In this document: in pieces, positions 20,025 to 31,916 of the stretch
How positions within the stretch are numbered: position 1 is the first letter of the stretch
How the letters are laid out: each line of letters begins with the position of its first letter
Origin: Bradyrhizobium sp. dw_78
GTDB lineage: Bacteria > Pseudomonadota > Alphaproteobacteria > Rhizobiales > Xanthobacteraceae
DNA length: 64,000 nt
NCBI RefSeq assembly: GCF_018449525.1
Contig: NZ_JAAVUS010000006.1
Span: forward strand, 62,001 to 126,000
Direction of reading: 5' to 3'
Notes under the pieces: generated by a model
The model's input: only the letters and a program-made list of their open reading frames with translations
Told to the model about the DNA's origin: nothing
The model's database searches: none
Program-made: the position numbers and the translations under genes

Positions 20025-20798
20025 ATGAAAAACACCCCGTTCGATCTTACCGGCAAAGTCGCCGTCGTCACCGGCTCCAGCCGCGGCATCGGCCGATCCT
20101 CCGCCGAGCTGCTGGCAAAGCTCGGCGCGAAAGTCGTGATCTCCAGCCGCAAGGCCGATGCCTGCCAGGAAGTCGCCGACGGCATCACCAAGGCCGGCGG
20201 CGACGCCCATGTCATCGCCTGCAACATCTCGCGCCGCGCCGAGGTCGAGGCGCTGATCGCGGGCGCGACCAAGCATTACGGCAAGGTCGACATCCTGGTC
20301 TGCAACGCCGCGGTCAATCCCTATTACGGCCCGCTGCTCGACATCACGGACGAAGCCTTCGACAAGATCATGGGCTCGAACGTCAAGAGCAACATCTGGC
20401 TGTGCTCGCTGGCGATCCCGCAGATGGCCGCGCGCGGCGGCGGTTCGGTCGTCATCATCTCCTCGATCGGCGGCCTTCGCGGTTCGACGGTGATCGGCGC
20501 CTACGGGATTTCCAAGGCGGCGGATTTCTCGCTGTGCCGCAGCCTCGCCGGCGAGTGGGGCCCGAAGGGCGTGCGCGTCAATTGCGTGGCGCCGGGCCTG
20601 GTCAAGACCGATTTCGCCCGCGCGCTGTGGGAGGACGAGGAGCGCTTGAAGCAGCGCTGCGCCACCACGCCCTTGCGGCGGATCGGCGAGCCCGACGAGA
20701 TCGCCGGCGCGGTGGCCTATCTCGCCTCCGACGCCTCGACCTTCATGACCGGCCAGACCATCGTGGTCGACGGCGGCGTGACCACCGCGTCGGCGTGA
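20025..20798 (+). CDS. SDR family oxidoreductase at the end of the pim cluster
   Basis: A 257-residue classical short-chain dehydrogenase. TGSSRGIGRSSAELLAKLGA is near residue 17, CNAAVN near 92, the catalytic serine in IISSIGGLRG near 147, YGISKAADF near 160, and the C-terminus FMTGQTIVVDGGVTT is typical of FabG-like enzymes and DHRS4-type carbonyl reductases. The start ATG 20025 follows gggagag; a longer frame would read into the repeat. Being on the same strand 285 bp after pimD, it may be the last pim gene or an independent one; its substrate is unknown. Confidence 0.85.
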   Translation: MKNTPFDLTGKVAVVTGSSRGIGRSSAELLAKLGAKVVISSRKADACQEVADGITKAGGDAHVIACNISRRAEVEALIAGATKHYGKVDILVCNAAVNPYYGPLLDITDEAFDKIMGSNVKSNIWLCSLAIPQMAARGGGSVVIISSIGGLRGSTVIGAYGISKAADFSLCRSLAGEWGPKGVRVNCVAPGLVKTDFARALWEDEERLKQRCATTPLRRIGEPDEIAGAVAYLASDASTFMTGQTIVVDGGVTTASA

Positions 20799-20824
20799 GT
20801 TTCCTGCCGCAATTGATCCACATG

Positions 20825-20945
20825 TCGTCCCGGCCTTGAGCCGGGACCCATACCGCGTTGTGCTCCCGGTTGAAGCGATGTGGTCGACGTTCTTCGCAGC
20901 ATGAACGTCCGTGGCTATGGGGCCCTGCTTTCGCAGGGACGAGCA
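20825..20945. repeat. Palindromic intergenic repeat, REP-like
   Basis: Contains cgtcccggccttgagccgggac and, at the other end, gggccctgctttcgcagggacga hairpins, the typical paired head and tail of a rhizobial REP element. It lies between the SDR gene and glpK. Confidence 0.7.
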
Positions 20946-21038
20946 CTGCCGACTTGACCTTCACCTCCTGATCCGGTTGCCTTGCGCAACCAACATCGTG
21001 GGACGCAACGCCAGGAACAACGCCAGAGAACCAACACC

Positions 21039-22544
21039 ATGTCTTTCGTGCTGGCCATCGATCAGGGCACCACGTCCTCGCGCGCCATCGTGTTCCGCTC
21101 CGACATCTCGATCGCCGCGTCGGCGCAGGCGGAATTGCCGCAGCATTTTCCGGCCTCCGGCTGGGTCGAGCACGAGCCGGAGGACATCTGGACCTCGACG
21201 CTCGCGACCTGCCGCGAGGCGCTGAACCAGGCGAACCTCACCGCCAGGGATATCGCCGCGATCGGCATCACCAACCAGCGCGAGACCGCAATGGTCTGGG
21301 ACCGCGCCACCGGCCAGGCCGTACATCGCGCCATCGTCTGGCAGGACCGCCGCACCGCCGATCTCTGTGCGAGACTGAAGAGCGAAGGCCACGAGCCGAT
21401 CATCTCGGCCAGGACCGGTCTGATCGTCGATCCGTATTTCTCCGGCACCAAAGTCGCCTGGATCCTCGATCATGTGCCCGGCGCACGGGCGCGCGCGGAG
21501 CGCGGCGAACTTCTGTTCGGCACCGTCGATTGCTACCTGTTGTGGCGGCTCACCGGCGGCAAGGTGCATGCGACCGACGCCACCAACGCCTCGCGCACCC
21601 TGCTGTTCGACATCCACACCGGGGCGTGGGACGATGAACTGCTGGACATCCTGCGGGTGCCGCGCTCGATGCTGCCGGAGGTCAAGGATTCCTCGCACCA
21701 TTTCGGTGACAGCGTGCCCGAATTGTTCGGCGGCGCCATCGCGATATCAGGCATCGCCGGCGACCAGCAGGCGGCCACCATCGGCCAGGCCTGCTTTACG
21801 CCCGGCATGATCAAATCGACCTACGGCACCGGCTGCTTTGCGCTGCTCAACACCGGCGCGACGCCGGTCGTCTCGAACAACAAGCTGCTCACCACCATCG
21901 CCTATCAGCTGAACGGCCAGCGCACCTACGCGCTGGAAGGCTCGATCTTCGTCGCCGGCTCCGCGGTGCAATGGCTGCGCGACGGCCTCGGCGTCATCGG
22001 GCAGGCCTCCGAGACCGGCCCGCTCGCCGAGCAATCCGATTCCAGCCAAAGCGTCTATCTGGTGCCGGCCTTCGTCGGTTTGGGCGCGCCCTACTGGAAT
22101 CCCCGCGTGCGCGGCGCGCTGTTCGGGTTGACGCGCAACACCGGCCCGGCCGAACTGGCGTATGCCGCGCTGGAAAGCGTCTGCTACCAGACCTTCGATC
22201 TGTGGGCCGCGATGCGCGCCGACTGGCCGGAGGCCGACGCCGCCAACGTTGTGCTGCGCGTCGACGGCGGCATGACGGCGTCGGACTGGACCTTGCAGCG
22301 CCTCGCGGATCTGCTCGACGCGCCGGTCGACCGCCCGACGATCCAGGAAACCACCGCGTTAGGGGCCGCCTATCTCGCGGGGTTGAGTGCCGGCATCTAT
22401 CCCGAACCGTCAAAGTTTGCCGACAACTGGCGGCTCGAACACCGCTTCAAGCCCAACATGAGCCAGGCCACGCGCGAGCGGAAGCTGGCGGGCTGGGCGC
22501 GCGCGGTGAGGGGCGTGTTGGCGAGCGATGAGGGGGAGGGATAG
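21039..22544 (+). CDS. glpK: Glycerol kinase GlpK
   Basis: A 501-residue FGGY-family kinase that phosphorylates glycerol to glycerol 3-phosphate. The N-terminal phosphate motif AIDQGTTSSRAIVF is at residues 6-19, ITNQRETAMVWD near 79, the TYGTGCFALLNTG motif near 261, and LRVDGGMTASDWTLQRLADL near 406. The length is normal for GlpK. ATG 21039 is chosen because a 19-residue upstream extension has no ribosome site. No glp regulator, facilitator or dehydrogenase is adjacent, so it is a lone glycerol gene here. Confidence 0.93.
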   Translation: MSFVLAIDQGTTSSRAIVFRSDISIAASAQAELPQHFPASGWVEHEPEDIWTSTLATCREALNQANLTARDIAAIGITNQRETAMVWDRATGQAVHRAIVWQDRRTADLCARLKSEGHEPIISARTGLIVDPYFSGTKVAWILDHVPGARARAERGELLFGTVDCYLLWRLTGGKVHATDATNASRTLLFDIHTGAWDDELLDILRVPRSMLPEVKDSSHHFGDSVPELFGGAIAISGIAGDQQAATIGQACFTPGMIKSTYGTGCFALLNTGATPVVSNNKLLTTIAYQLNGQRTYALEGSIFVAGSAVQWLRDGLGVIGQASETGPLAEQSDSSQSVYLVPAFVGLGAPYWNPRVRGALFGLTRNTGPAELAYAALESVCYQTFDLWAAMRADWPEADAANVVLRVDGGMTASDWTLQRLADLLDAPVDRPTIQETTALGAAYLAGLSAGIYPEPSKFADNWRLEHRFKPNMSQATRERKLAGWARAVRGVLASDEGEG

Positions 22545-22570
22545 TTGCCGCTGTTGCCGCGTGCAGGAGT

Positions 22571-22655
22571 TGTCATGCCCGGACCTGATCCGGGCATCCA
22601 GCTTCACAAGAATCTTCGTGAAAGATGGATCGCCGGGTCAAGCCCGGCAATGACG
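22571..22655. repeat. Palindromic intergenic repeat, family A
   Basis: Head hairpin tgcccggacctgatccgggca and tail hairpin gccgggtcaagcccggc, bounded by tgtcat and atgacg. It begins 27 bp after the glpK stop. Confidence 0.8.
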
Positions 22656-23200
22656 AGTTGAAAATGTGGCGAAGACGCTCCCGACTGGCCGGTATGATTC
22701 CCTCCTGTCCAGTGCGCCCATGCAAAATTTTTCGCTTCACCGTCCGCTAAAATCACCCGCATAGCCATTCCATTCCGTCCCGAACGAGGGGCGTTTCGCG
22801 ATCGTCACGGACGTTGGGCACGGAATGCGATGGACGCGGCGGCGCGCAAGACGAAGCGCGCGGACGCGGACGGCGAAGTCGTGTGGTCCTGACGCCCCGA
22901 CGCTGGCGTCAAGTCGGCGGAGTGATCCGCTGGCGACGGTGGCAAGAAAGCCCGGTCACCGGGGAGAGCGCGAAGGAAACCGTTAAAACCATTGCGCGGG
23001 GAATGCCGGACGTTTCCGGCGTGACCGTGGTGACTAACGCGTGTGCTTTCTACCACTACACACGCGGCTGCGGACGCGTCGAGCGTCCGGCATTCCCTGC
23101 GCCCTCGTTTTTGAGGGGCGATGTCGATGCAGAATCCGGGCGCGTCGCGCCGCGGGAATGTGGAAGTGTGTCTTTCGGCTGTTTTAAATGTACAAAGGCC
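22656..23200. other. Long intergenic region without a supported gene
   Basis: Open frames exist on both strands but none shows a recognisable protein; their codon content follows the underlying repeats. The region holds a large nested palindrome (22996-23100, listed separately) and leads into the GIY-YIG cassette. It is very GC-rich from 22800 onward. Confidence 0.55.
22996..23100. repeat. Nested palindromic element (long stem with an inner hairpin)
   Basis: Outer 17-base arms at 22996-23012 (GCGGGGAATGCCGGACG) and 23084-23100 pair with one mismatch. Inside, CGCGTGTG (23038-23045) and CACACGCG (23059-23066) form a second perfect 8-bp stem with a 13-base loop. The DNA or an RNA copy could fold into a long, branched structure. 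I recall similar sequence as an interspersed element in Bradyrhizobium, but this is unverified. Confidence 0.6.
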
Positions 23201-23234
23201 CGTCATGGCCGGGCTTGTCCCGGCCATCCACGTC
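23201..23234 (+). repeat. Left inverted REP copy of the GIY-YIG cassette
   Basis: Begins CGTCATGGCCGGGCTTGTCC and continues through CGGCCATCCACGTC. It is identical over 34 bases to the reverse complement of 23542-23575. Confidence 0.85.
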
Positions 23235-23235
23235 G

Positions 23236-23526
23236 TCACTTTGTGCAAGCATCGTAAAGATCGTCCCAATCTGGATTTGTCGCGACGATCAAACGGACCT
23301 TCCAAGCGCGGGACCAATGCTTGATATTGTGCTCGCGCTGGATTGCATCCCGAATGTTCTCAAATCTCTCGAAATAAACGAGTCGCTTCAATCCATATCG
23401 TCGGGTGAAGCCTTCGACGAAGCCGGAACGATGCTCGAATACGCGGCGGACGAGGTCATTTGTCACGCCTACGTAGAGAGTGCCGTTCGGACGATTTGTC
23501 AGAATGTAAACGTACCCGCCTGTCAT
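23236..23526 (-). CDS. GIY-YIG nuclease superfamily protein
   Basis: A 96-residue single-domain GIY-YIG protein of the UPF0213/YhbQ-like type. The first core strand is GYVYILTN at residues 4-11, the second TLYVGVTNDLVRRVFEH at about 17-33 with the conserved Tyr and Arg, and the helix AIQREHNIKHW near 63 carries the probable catalytic Glu; NPDWDDLY follows near the C-terminus. The ATG at 23526 is chosen: an upstream ATG at 23571 gives the leader MAGLVPAIHVLQYLR, which is merely the translated REP palindrome. The gene sits inside a perfect inverted REP pair. A role in moving or processing these repeats is possible; a repair role is the alternative. Confidence 0.8.
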   Translation of the reverse strand: MTGGYVYILTNRPNGTLYVGVTNDLVRRVFEHRSGFVEGFTRRYGLKRLVYFERFENIRDAIQREHNIKHWSRAWKVRLIVATNPDWDDLYDACTK

Positions 23527-23541
23527 GCGGAGATATTGCAA

Positions 23542-23575
23542 GACGTGGATGGCCGGGACAAGCCCGGCCATGACG
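23542..23575 (-). repeat. Right inverted REP copy of the GIY-YIG cassette
   Basis: Reads GACGTGGATGGCCGGGACAA onward to ATGACG on the plus strand, the exact reverse complement of 23201-23234. It covers the region just upstream of the GIY-YIG start codon, so it would lie in that gene's 5' leader. Confidence 0.85.
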
Positions 23576-23615
23576 GTTGAGGAGATTCGGTATCAACGGT
23601 TGACGAGATCTGGTA

Positions 23616-27509
<3,894 letters not shown>

Positions 27510-27512
27510 CGA

Positions 27513-28418
27513 TCAGGCGGCTTTCTGTGCGCCCTGCGGGCGGATGCCGAGCAGATGGCTGATGGCGAACACGAGGTCCGCGCGGTTCATGGTGTAGAAA
27601 TGAAAGGTATCGACGCCGTGCTTGGCGAGTTTCTGCACCTGGCCGGCGGCAACCGCCGCCGCCACCAGCCTGCGGGTCTCGGGGTCGTCGTCGAGGCCGT
27701 CGAACTTGCTGGCCAGCCAAGCCGGCATGCTGGCGCCGGCGCGCTTGGCGAAATTCGCGGTCTGCTTGAAATTCTGCACCGGCAGGATGCCCGGCACGAT
27801 CGGAATTTCGATGCCGCGGGCGCGGACCCGGTCGAGGTAGCGGAAATACAGGTCGTTATCGAAGAAGAATTGCGTGATCGCGCGCGTCGCGCCGGCATCG
27901 ACCTTGGCCTTGAGCATGTCGAGATCGGCCTCGAAGCTGGCACTTTCGGGGTGCTTCTCCGGATAGGCCGACACCGTCACCTCGATATCGCCATGGCGGC
28001 GCTTGATCGAGGCGACCAGATCGGCCGAGCTCTTGTAGCCTTGCGGATGCGGGGCGTAGACGCCGCCGATGCCGCTGGTGGGATCGCCGCGCAGCGCGAC
28101 GATATGGCGGACGCCGGCCTCGTGATAGCGCGCCACCACGTCATCGACGTCGGCGCGGGGCGCATCGACGCAGGTGAGGTGGGCGGCCGGGGTCAGGCTG
28201 GTCTCGGCCAGGATCCGGGTGATGGTGGAATGGGTGCGCTCGCGGGTCGAGCCGCCGGCGCCATAGGTCACCGAAACGAATTTGGGGGCGAGCGGCGCCA
28301 GCCGGCTGATGGTCTCCCACAGGCTGCGCTCCATCTCGTCGGTTTTCGGCGGAAAGAACTCAAACGAGATCGCGGGCGTGTGGGGCGCATTGGGCGCGGA
28401 AGGCGTCGTCTCGGTCAT
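27513..28418 (-). CDS. metF: 5,10-methylenetetrahydrofolate reductase MetF
   Basis: A 301-residue flavoprotein of the bacterial MTHFR family, making 5-methyltetrahydrofolate for MetH. SFEFFPPKTDEMERSLWETI starts near residue 17 and contains the catalytic Glu; FVSVTYGAGGSTRERT is near 47, HLTCVDAP near 81 and FFFDNDLYFRYLDRVRARGI near 186. The start at 28418 has AAGGGAG about eight bases upstream; longer in-frame forms are less likely. metF and metH are separated by three bases and form one leftward operon, so folate reduction and methionine synthesis are made together. Confidence 0.95.
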   Translation of the reverse strand: MTETTPSAPNAPHTPAISFEFFPPKTDEMERSLWETISRLAPLAPKFVSVTYGAGGSTRERTHSTITRILAETSLTPAAHLTCVDAPRADVDDVVARYHEAGVRHIVALRGDPTSGIGGVYAPHPQGYKSSADLVASIKRRHGDIEVTVSAYPEKHPESASFEADLDMLKAKVDAGATRAITQFFFDNDLYFRYLDRVRARGIEIPIVPGILPVQNFKQTANFAKRAGASMPAWLASKFDGLDDDPETRRLVAAAVAAGQVQKLAKHGVDTFHFYTMNRADLVFAISHLLGIRPQGAQKAA

Positions 28419-28818
28419 GGTCCCACAAGCTCCCTTGAAGCTTCCCTTGCCGGTCCGGGAATTGGATTTCAGCAGCACCCGCACAAACTAAGCCAGATCG
28501 GGCGAATCAAACAGCCCATCGGGGATGGGAAATTGCCCAATTTATGCAATAAGATTTCGATTTAAGGCGCAAATTAAAGATTAGTGGGCAAGATGAGTTT
28601 AGGAGACCAATCCAAAAACATAGGTATTTTTATGATAAATGCTATACAGGCATTAAAAATGTCCGTCCCGCTCGGTGGGCAGGATGATGATATTGGATTT
28701 CACAATACATTCATCCCAATGAAAGCGTTCCGACAACGATTCCCTGAGCGTTCGCCGTGCGTCTGATCTGCGCGATCGCACTCTTTGTGGAACGGCCGGG
28801 GCACATTAGGTTGAAGCC
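28419..28818. other. AT-rich control region between metF and the LLM gene
   Basis: About 28530-28700 is markedly AT-rich compared with everything around it. It holds the hairpin CCCATC-GGG-GATGGG (28515-28529) and an inverted repeat ATTGC-N9-GCAAT (28532-28550), both upstream of metF and suitable as leader structure or operator. No known SAM or cobalamin riboswitch pattern was recognised by eye. Confidence 0.5.
28584..28766 (+). CDS. Possible small protein or gene remnant in an AT-rich island
   Basis: A 60-codon open frame beginning GTG (28584) or ATG (28593). The product would be hydrophilic, with the stretch FMINAIQALKMSVPLGG near the middle, and resembles no family I know. Base and codon use are AT-rich, unlike its neighbours, which suggests foreign or decayed sequence. 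A weak ribosome site precedes it. It ends 52 bp before the next gene. It may be non-coding. Confidence 0.2.
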   Translation: MGKMSLGDQSKNIGIFMINAIQALKMSVPLGGQDDDIGFHNTFIPMKAFRQRFPERSPCV

Positions 28819-29838
28819 ATGACCCCGCTCTCCGTCCTCGATCTTTCCGTCGTCACCACCGGCACCAAGCCCGCCACGGCGCTGCGCAACAGCATCGATC
28901 TGGCGCGCCATGTCGACCGGCTCGGCTACACCCGTTATTGGCTGGCCGAACACCATAACCTCGCCTCCGTGGCGAGCCCCGCGCCCGACCTGATGATTGG
29001 GCAGATCGCGGCGGTAACCAGCCACATCCGGGTCGGCTCCGGCGGCGTGATGCTGCCGAACCATGCGCCGCTGGTGGTGGCCGAGCGCTTCAAGATGCTG
29101 GAGGCGCTGTTTCCGGGCCGGATCGATCTCGGCATCGGCCGCGCGCCGGGCACCGACGGCGCCACGGCCCATGCGCTGCGCAGCCGGCTCGATCGCCGCG
29201 AAGGCGACGACTTTCTCGAGCGGCTGCATGAATTGACCTTGTGGGAAACCCGCGATTTTCCCGCCAACCATCCCTATAACAAGGTGGTGGCGATGCCCGA
29301 CGACGTGCCGCTGCCGCCGATCTGGCTGCTTGGTTCCAGCGATTACAGTTCGGAACTGGCCGCACAGGTCGGGATGGGTTTTGCGTTCGCGCATCATTTC
29401 GCGTCGTTTGATGCGATCACGGCGCTGACCAATTATCGCCGGCACTTCAAGCCGTCGGGCTGGCGTTCGACGCCCTATGCGATCCTCGCCGTCGCCGTGG
29501 TCGCCGCCGAAACCGATGCGGAAGCCGAGCGGCTGGCGTCCTCGATGGATCTCAACCGGCTTCGCCGCGATCGCGGCGAATATTCGCCGCTGGCAAGCGT
29601 CGAGGAGGCGCTGGCCTATCCCTACACCGACGCCGAGCGCACCGCGATCGCGCGCAACCGCTCGCGGCTATTCGTCGGCAGTCCGGCCACCGTGACGGCG
29701 AAGCTGGAACCGATGATTGCGGCGAGCGAGGCGGACGAACTGATGGTCATCACCGCGGTCTACAACCACGAAGCGCGCAAGAAATCCTACAGCCTGCTGG
29801 CGGAAGCATTCGGGCTGGGAAAGCAGGCGGCGGCTTAG
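28819..29838 (+). CDS. LLM-class flavin-dependent oxidoreductase (luciferase-like)
   Basis: A 339-residue protein of the bacterial-luciferase superfamily, group resembling E. coli YhbW. It starts with LSVLDLSVVTTGTKPATAL, then YTRYWLAEHHNLASVASPAP near residue 38 and GSGGVMLPNHAPLVVAERF near 74, all typical of this FMN/F420-type TIM barrel; GIGRAPGTDGATAHALR follows near 110. The reaction is unknown; family members are reduced-flavin monooxygenases or oxidoreductases. It stands alone between the metF control region and ilvD on the same strand. Confidence 0.85.
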   Translation: MTPLSVLDLSVVTTGTKPATALRNSIDLARHVDRLGYTRYWLAEHHNLASVASPAPDLMIGQIAAVTSHIRVGSGGVMLPNHAPLVVAERFKMLEALFPGRIDLGIGRAPGTDGATAHALRSRLDRREGDDFLERLHELTLWETRDFPANHPYNKVVAMPDDVPLPPIWLLGSSDYSSELAAQVGMGFAFAHHFASFDAITALTNYRRHFKPSGWRSTPYAILAVAVVAAETDAEAERLASSMDLNRLRRDRGEYSPLASVEEALAYPYTDAERTAIARNRSRLFVGSPATVTAKLEPMIAASEADELMVITAVYNHEARKKSYSLLAEAFGLGKQAAA

Positions 29839-29942
29839 ATCCTCGGAAAGGCGCTCGCCGAGGTTGCTGCGCCCGCCGCGATTTGCGAAAAGAGCCCCCC
29901 TTTCGCGGCAAGCGTGCCGCCCAACTATCAAGGTCCAGTCCC

Positions 29943-31796
29943 ATGCCCGCCTATCGCTCGCGCACCTCCACCCACGGCCGCAACATGGCGGGCGCTCGCG
30001 GCCTCTGGCGCGCGACCGGCATGAAGGACGGCGATTTCGGCAAGCCGATCATCGCAATCGCCAACAGCTTCACGCAATTCGTGCCCGGCCACGTTCATCT
30101 CAAGGATCTCGGCCAGCTGGTCGCGGGCGAAGTCGAGAAGGCAGGCGGCGTCGCCAAGGAGTTCAACACCATCGCGGTCGACGACGGCATCGCGATGGGC
30201 CATGACGGCATGCTGTATTCGTTGCCCAGCCGCGAGATCATCGCCGACAGCGTCGAATACATGGTCAACGCCCATTGCGCCGATGCGCTGGTCTGCATCT
30301 CCAATTGCGACAAGATCACGCCGGGCATGCTGATGGCGGCGCTCCGCCTCAATATCCCGGCGGTGTTCGTCTCCGGCGGCCCGATGGAGGCCGGCAAGGT
30401 CACGGTCGCCGGCAAGGTCAGGAAGGTCGACCTGATCGACGCGATGGTGGCGGCCGCCGATGCGGCGGTTTCCGACGCCGACGTCGCGGTGATCGAGCGG
30501 TCGTCCTGCCCGACCTGCGGCTCCTGCTCCGGCATGTTCACCGCCAATTCGATGAATTGCCTGACCGAAGCGCTCGGACTCGCGCTGCCCGGCAACGGCA
30601 CGATCGTCGCGACGCATGCCGACCGCAAGCGGCTGTTCGTCGAGGCGGGGCACCTCGTGGTTGATCTGGCGCGCCGCTATTACGAGCAGGACGACGCAAG
30701 CGTGCTGCCGCGCGCCATCGCCAATTTCGGCGCCTTCGAAAACGCGATGACGCTCGATATCGCGATGGGCGGCTCGACCAATACCGTGCTGCATCTGCTC
30801 GCTGCCGCCTATGAGGGCGGCGTCGATTTCACCATGAGCGACATCGACCGGCTGTCGCGCCGCGTCCCGGTTCTGTGCAAGGTCGCCCCGTCGGTGCCCG
30901 ACGTTCACGTCGAAGACGTGCATCGCGCGGGCGGCATCATGGGCATCCTGGGCGAACTCGACCGCGCCGGATTGCTCAACCGCGAAACGCCGATGATACA
31001 TGCGGTGACGCTGGCCGCGGCGCTCGATCGCAACGACATCAAGCGCGGCGCCGGCGCGTCGGTGCGCGAATTCTTCCGCGCGGCGCCGGGCGGCGTTCCG
31101 ACCCAGGTCGCATTTAGCCAGGCCTCGCGCTTTGAAGAGCTGGACGAAGACCGCGCCGGCGGCGCGATCCGCGATGTCGAGCACGCGTTCTCCAAGGACG
31201 GCGGGCTTGCGGTTCTCTACGGCAATCTGGCCGAGGACGGCTGCATCGTGAAGACCGCGGGCGTCGATTCCAGCATCCTGAAATTCGCAGGGCCGGTGAA
31301 ACTGTTCGAGAGCCAGGACGATTCGGTCACCGCCATCCTGACCGGCAAGATCCAGCCGGGTGATATCGTGCTGATCCGCTATGAGGGGCCGCGTGGCGGC
31401 CCGGGCATGCAGGAAATGCTCTACCCCACCAGCTATCTGAAATCGAAGGGCCTCGGCAAAGCCTGCGCGTTGGTCACCGACGGCCGTTTCTCCGGGGGGT
31501 CGTCGGGCCTGTCGATCGGGCACGTCTCGCCCGAAGCCGCCGAGGGCGGCACGATCGGCCTGGTCGAGGCCGGGGATCGGATCGAGATCGACATTCCCGC
31601 CCGCACCATCAGGCTGGTCGTCTCCGACGAAGAGCTTGCCCGCCGCCGCGCTGCGATGCAGCACAAGGGCACCGATGCATGGAAGCCGGCCAAGCCGCGC
31701 AAGCGCAATGTGACGACGGCGCTGAAGGCCTATGCCGCGCTTACCACCAGCGCCGCGCGGGGCGCCGTGCGCGAGATTCCGGCTTCGCTGAGGTGA
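29943..31796 (+). CDS. ilvD: Dihydroxy-acid dehydratase IlvD
   Basis: A 617-residue Fe-S dehydratase catalysing the third common step of isoleucine and valine synthesis. The start MPAYRSRTSTHGRNMAGARG is characteristic. Iron-sulfur ligands appear in CISNCDKITPGML near residue 119 and SSCPTCGSCSGMFTANSMNC near 190; the DGRFSGGSSGLSIGHVSPEA segment near 510 belongs to the C-terminal domain. ATG 29943 is preferred to an upstream in-frame start that adds unrelated residues. The gene is monocistronic as far as can be seen. Confidence 0.96.
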   Translation: MPAYRSRTSTHGRNMAGARGLWRATGMKDGDFGKPIIAIANSFTQFVPGHVHLKDLGQLVAGEVEKAGGVAKEFNTIAVDDGIAMGHDGMLYSLPSREIIADSVEYMVNAHCADALVCISNCDKITPGMLMAALRLNIPAVFVSGGPMEAGKVTVAGKVRKVDLIDAMVAAADAAVSDADVAVIERSSCPTCGSCSGMFTANSMNCLTEALGLALPGNGTIVATHADRKRLFVEAGHLVVDLARRYYEQDDASVLPRAIANFGAFENAMTLDIAMGGSTNTVLHLLAAAYEGGVDFTMSDIDRLSRRVPVLCKVAPSVPDVHVEDVHRAGGIMGILGELDRAGLLNRETPMIHAVTLAAALDRNDIKRGAGASVREFFRAAPGGVPTQVAFSQASRFEELDEDRAGGAIRDVEHAFSKDGGLAVLYGNLAEDGCIVKTAGVDSSILKFAGPVKLFESQDDSVTAILTGKIQPGDIVLIRYEGPRGGPGMQEMLYPTSYLKSKGLGKACALVTDGRFSGGSSGLSIGHVSPEAAEGGTIGLVEAGDRIEIDIPARTIRLVVSDEELARRRAAMQHKGTDAWKPAKPRKRNVTTALKAYAALTTSAARGAVREIPASLR

Positions 31797-31816
31797 GGTC
31801 GCGGCGTCGCCTATGC

Positions 31817-31911
31817 CGTCATTCCGGGACGATGCAAAGCGTCGAACCCGGAATCTCGCGCCAGTCAACTCCGGATTTCGGGTTCGCGCTGACGCGCGAA
31901 CCGGAATGACG
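31817..31911. repeat. Palindromic intergenic repeat, family A
   Basis: Two hairpins: cgtcattccgggacgatgc...gcgtcgaacccggaat and ccggatttcgggttcgcgc...gcgcgaaccggaatgacg. It lies between the convergent ilvD and pheA genes and may help end both transcripts. Confidence 0.78.
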
Positions 31912-31916
31912 ATGTG

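Larger units (their letters stand above)
23201..23575. mobile_element. Putative REP-bounded GIY-YIG cassette
   Basis: A perfect 34-bp inverted repeat, 23201-23234 and 23542-23575, encloses a single small gene. Each copy is itself a REP-type palindrome (ggccgggcttgtcccggcc). The gene stop is two bases inside the left copy, and its start lies 15 bases inside the right copy, so there is almost no spare sequence. Inverted REP pairs around a nuclease gene recall REP-associated transposase units, though the enzyme here is GIY-YIG. Mobility is inference; no target duplication was recognised. Confidence 0.5.

Noticed and set aside
22805..23317. Overlapping open frames on both strands in the repeat-rich gap
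   Set aside because: They read through the nested palindrome and the left REP copy. I believe similar translated sequences are widespread annotation artefacts of an interspersed element.
28419..28600. Riboswitch for SAM or cobalamin upstream of metF-metH
   Set aside because: Hairpins exist, but the conserved core sequences of known classes were not recognised; a covariance-model search would settle it.
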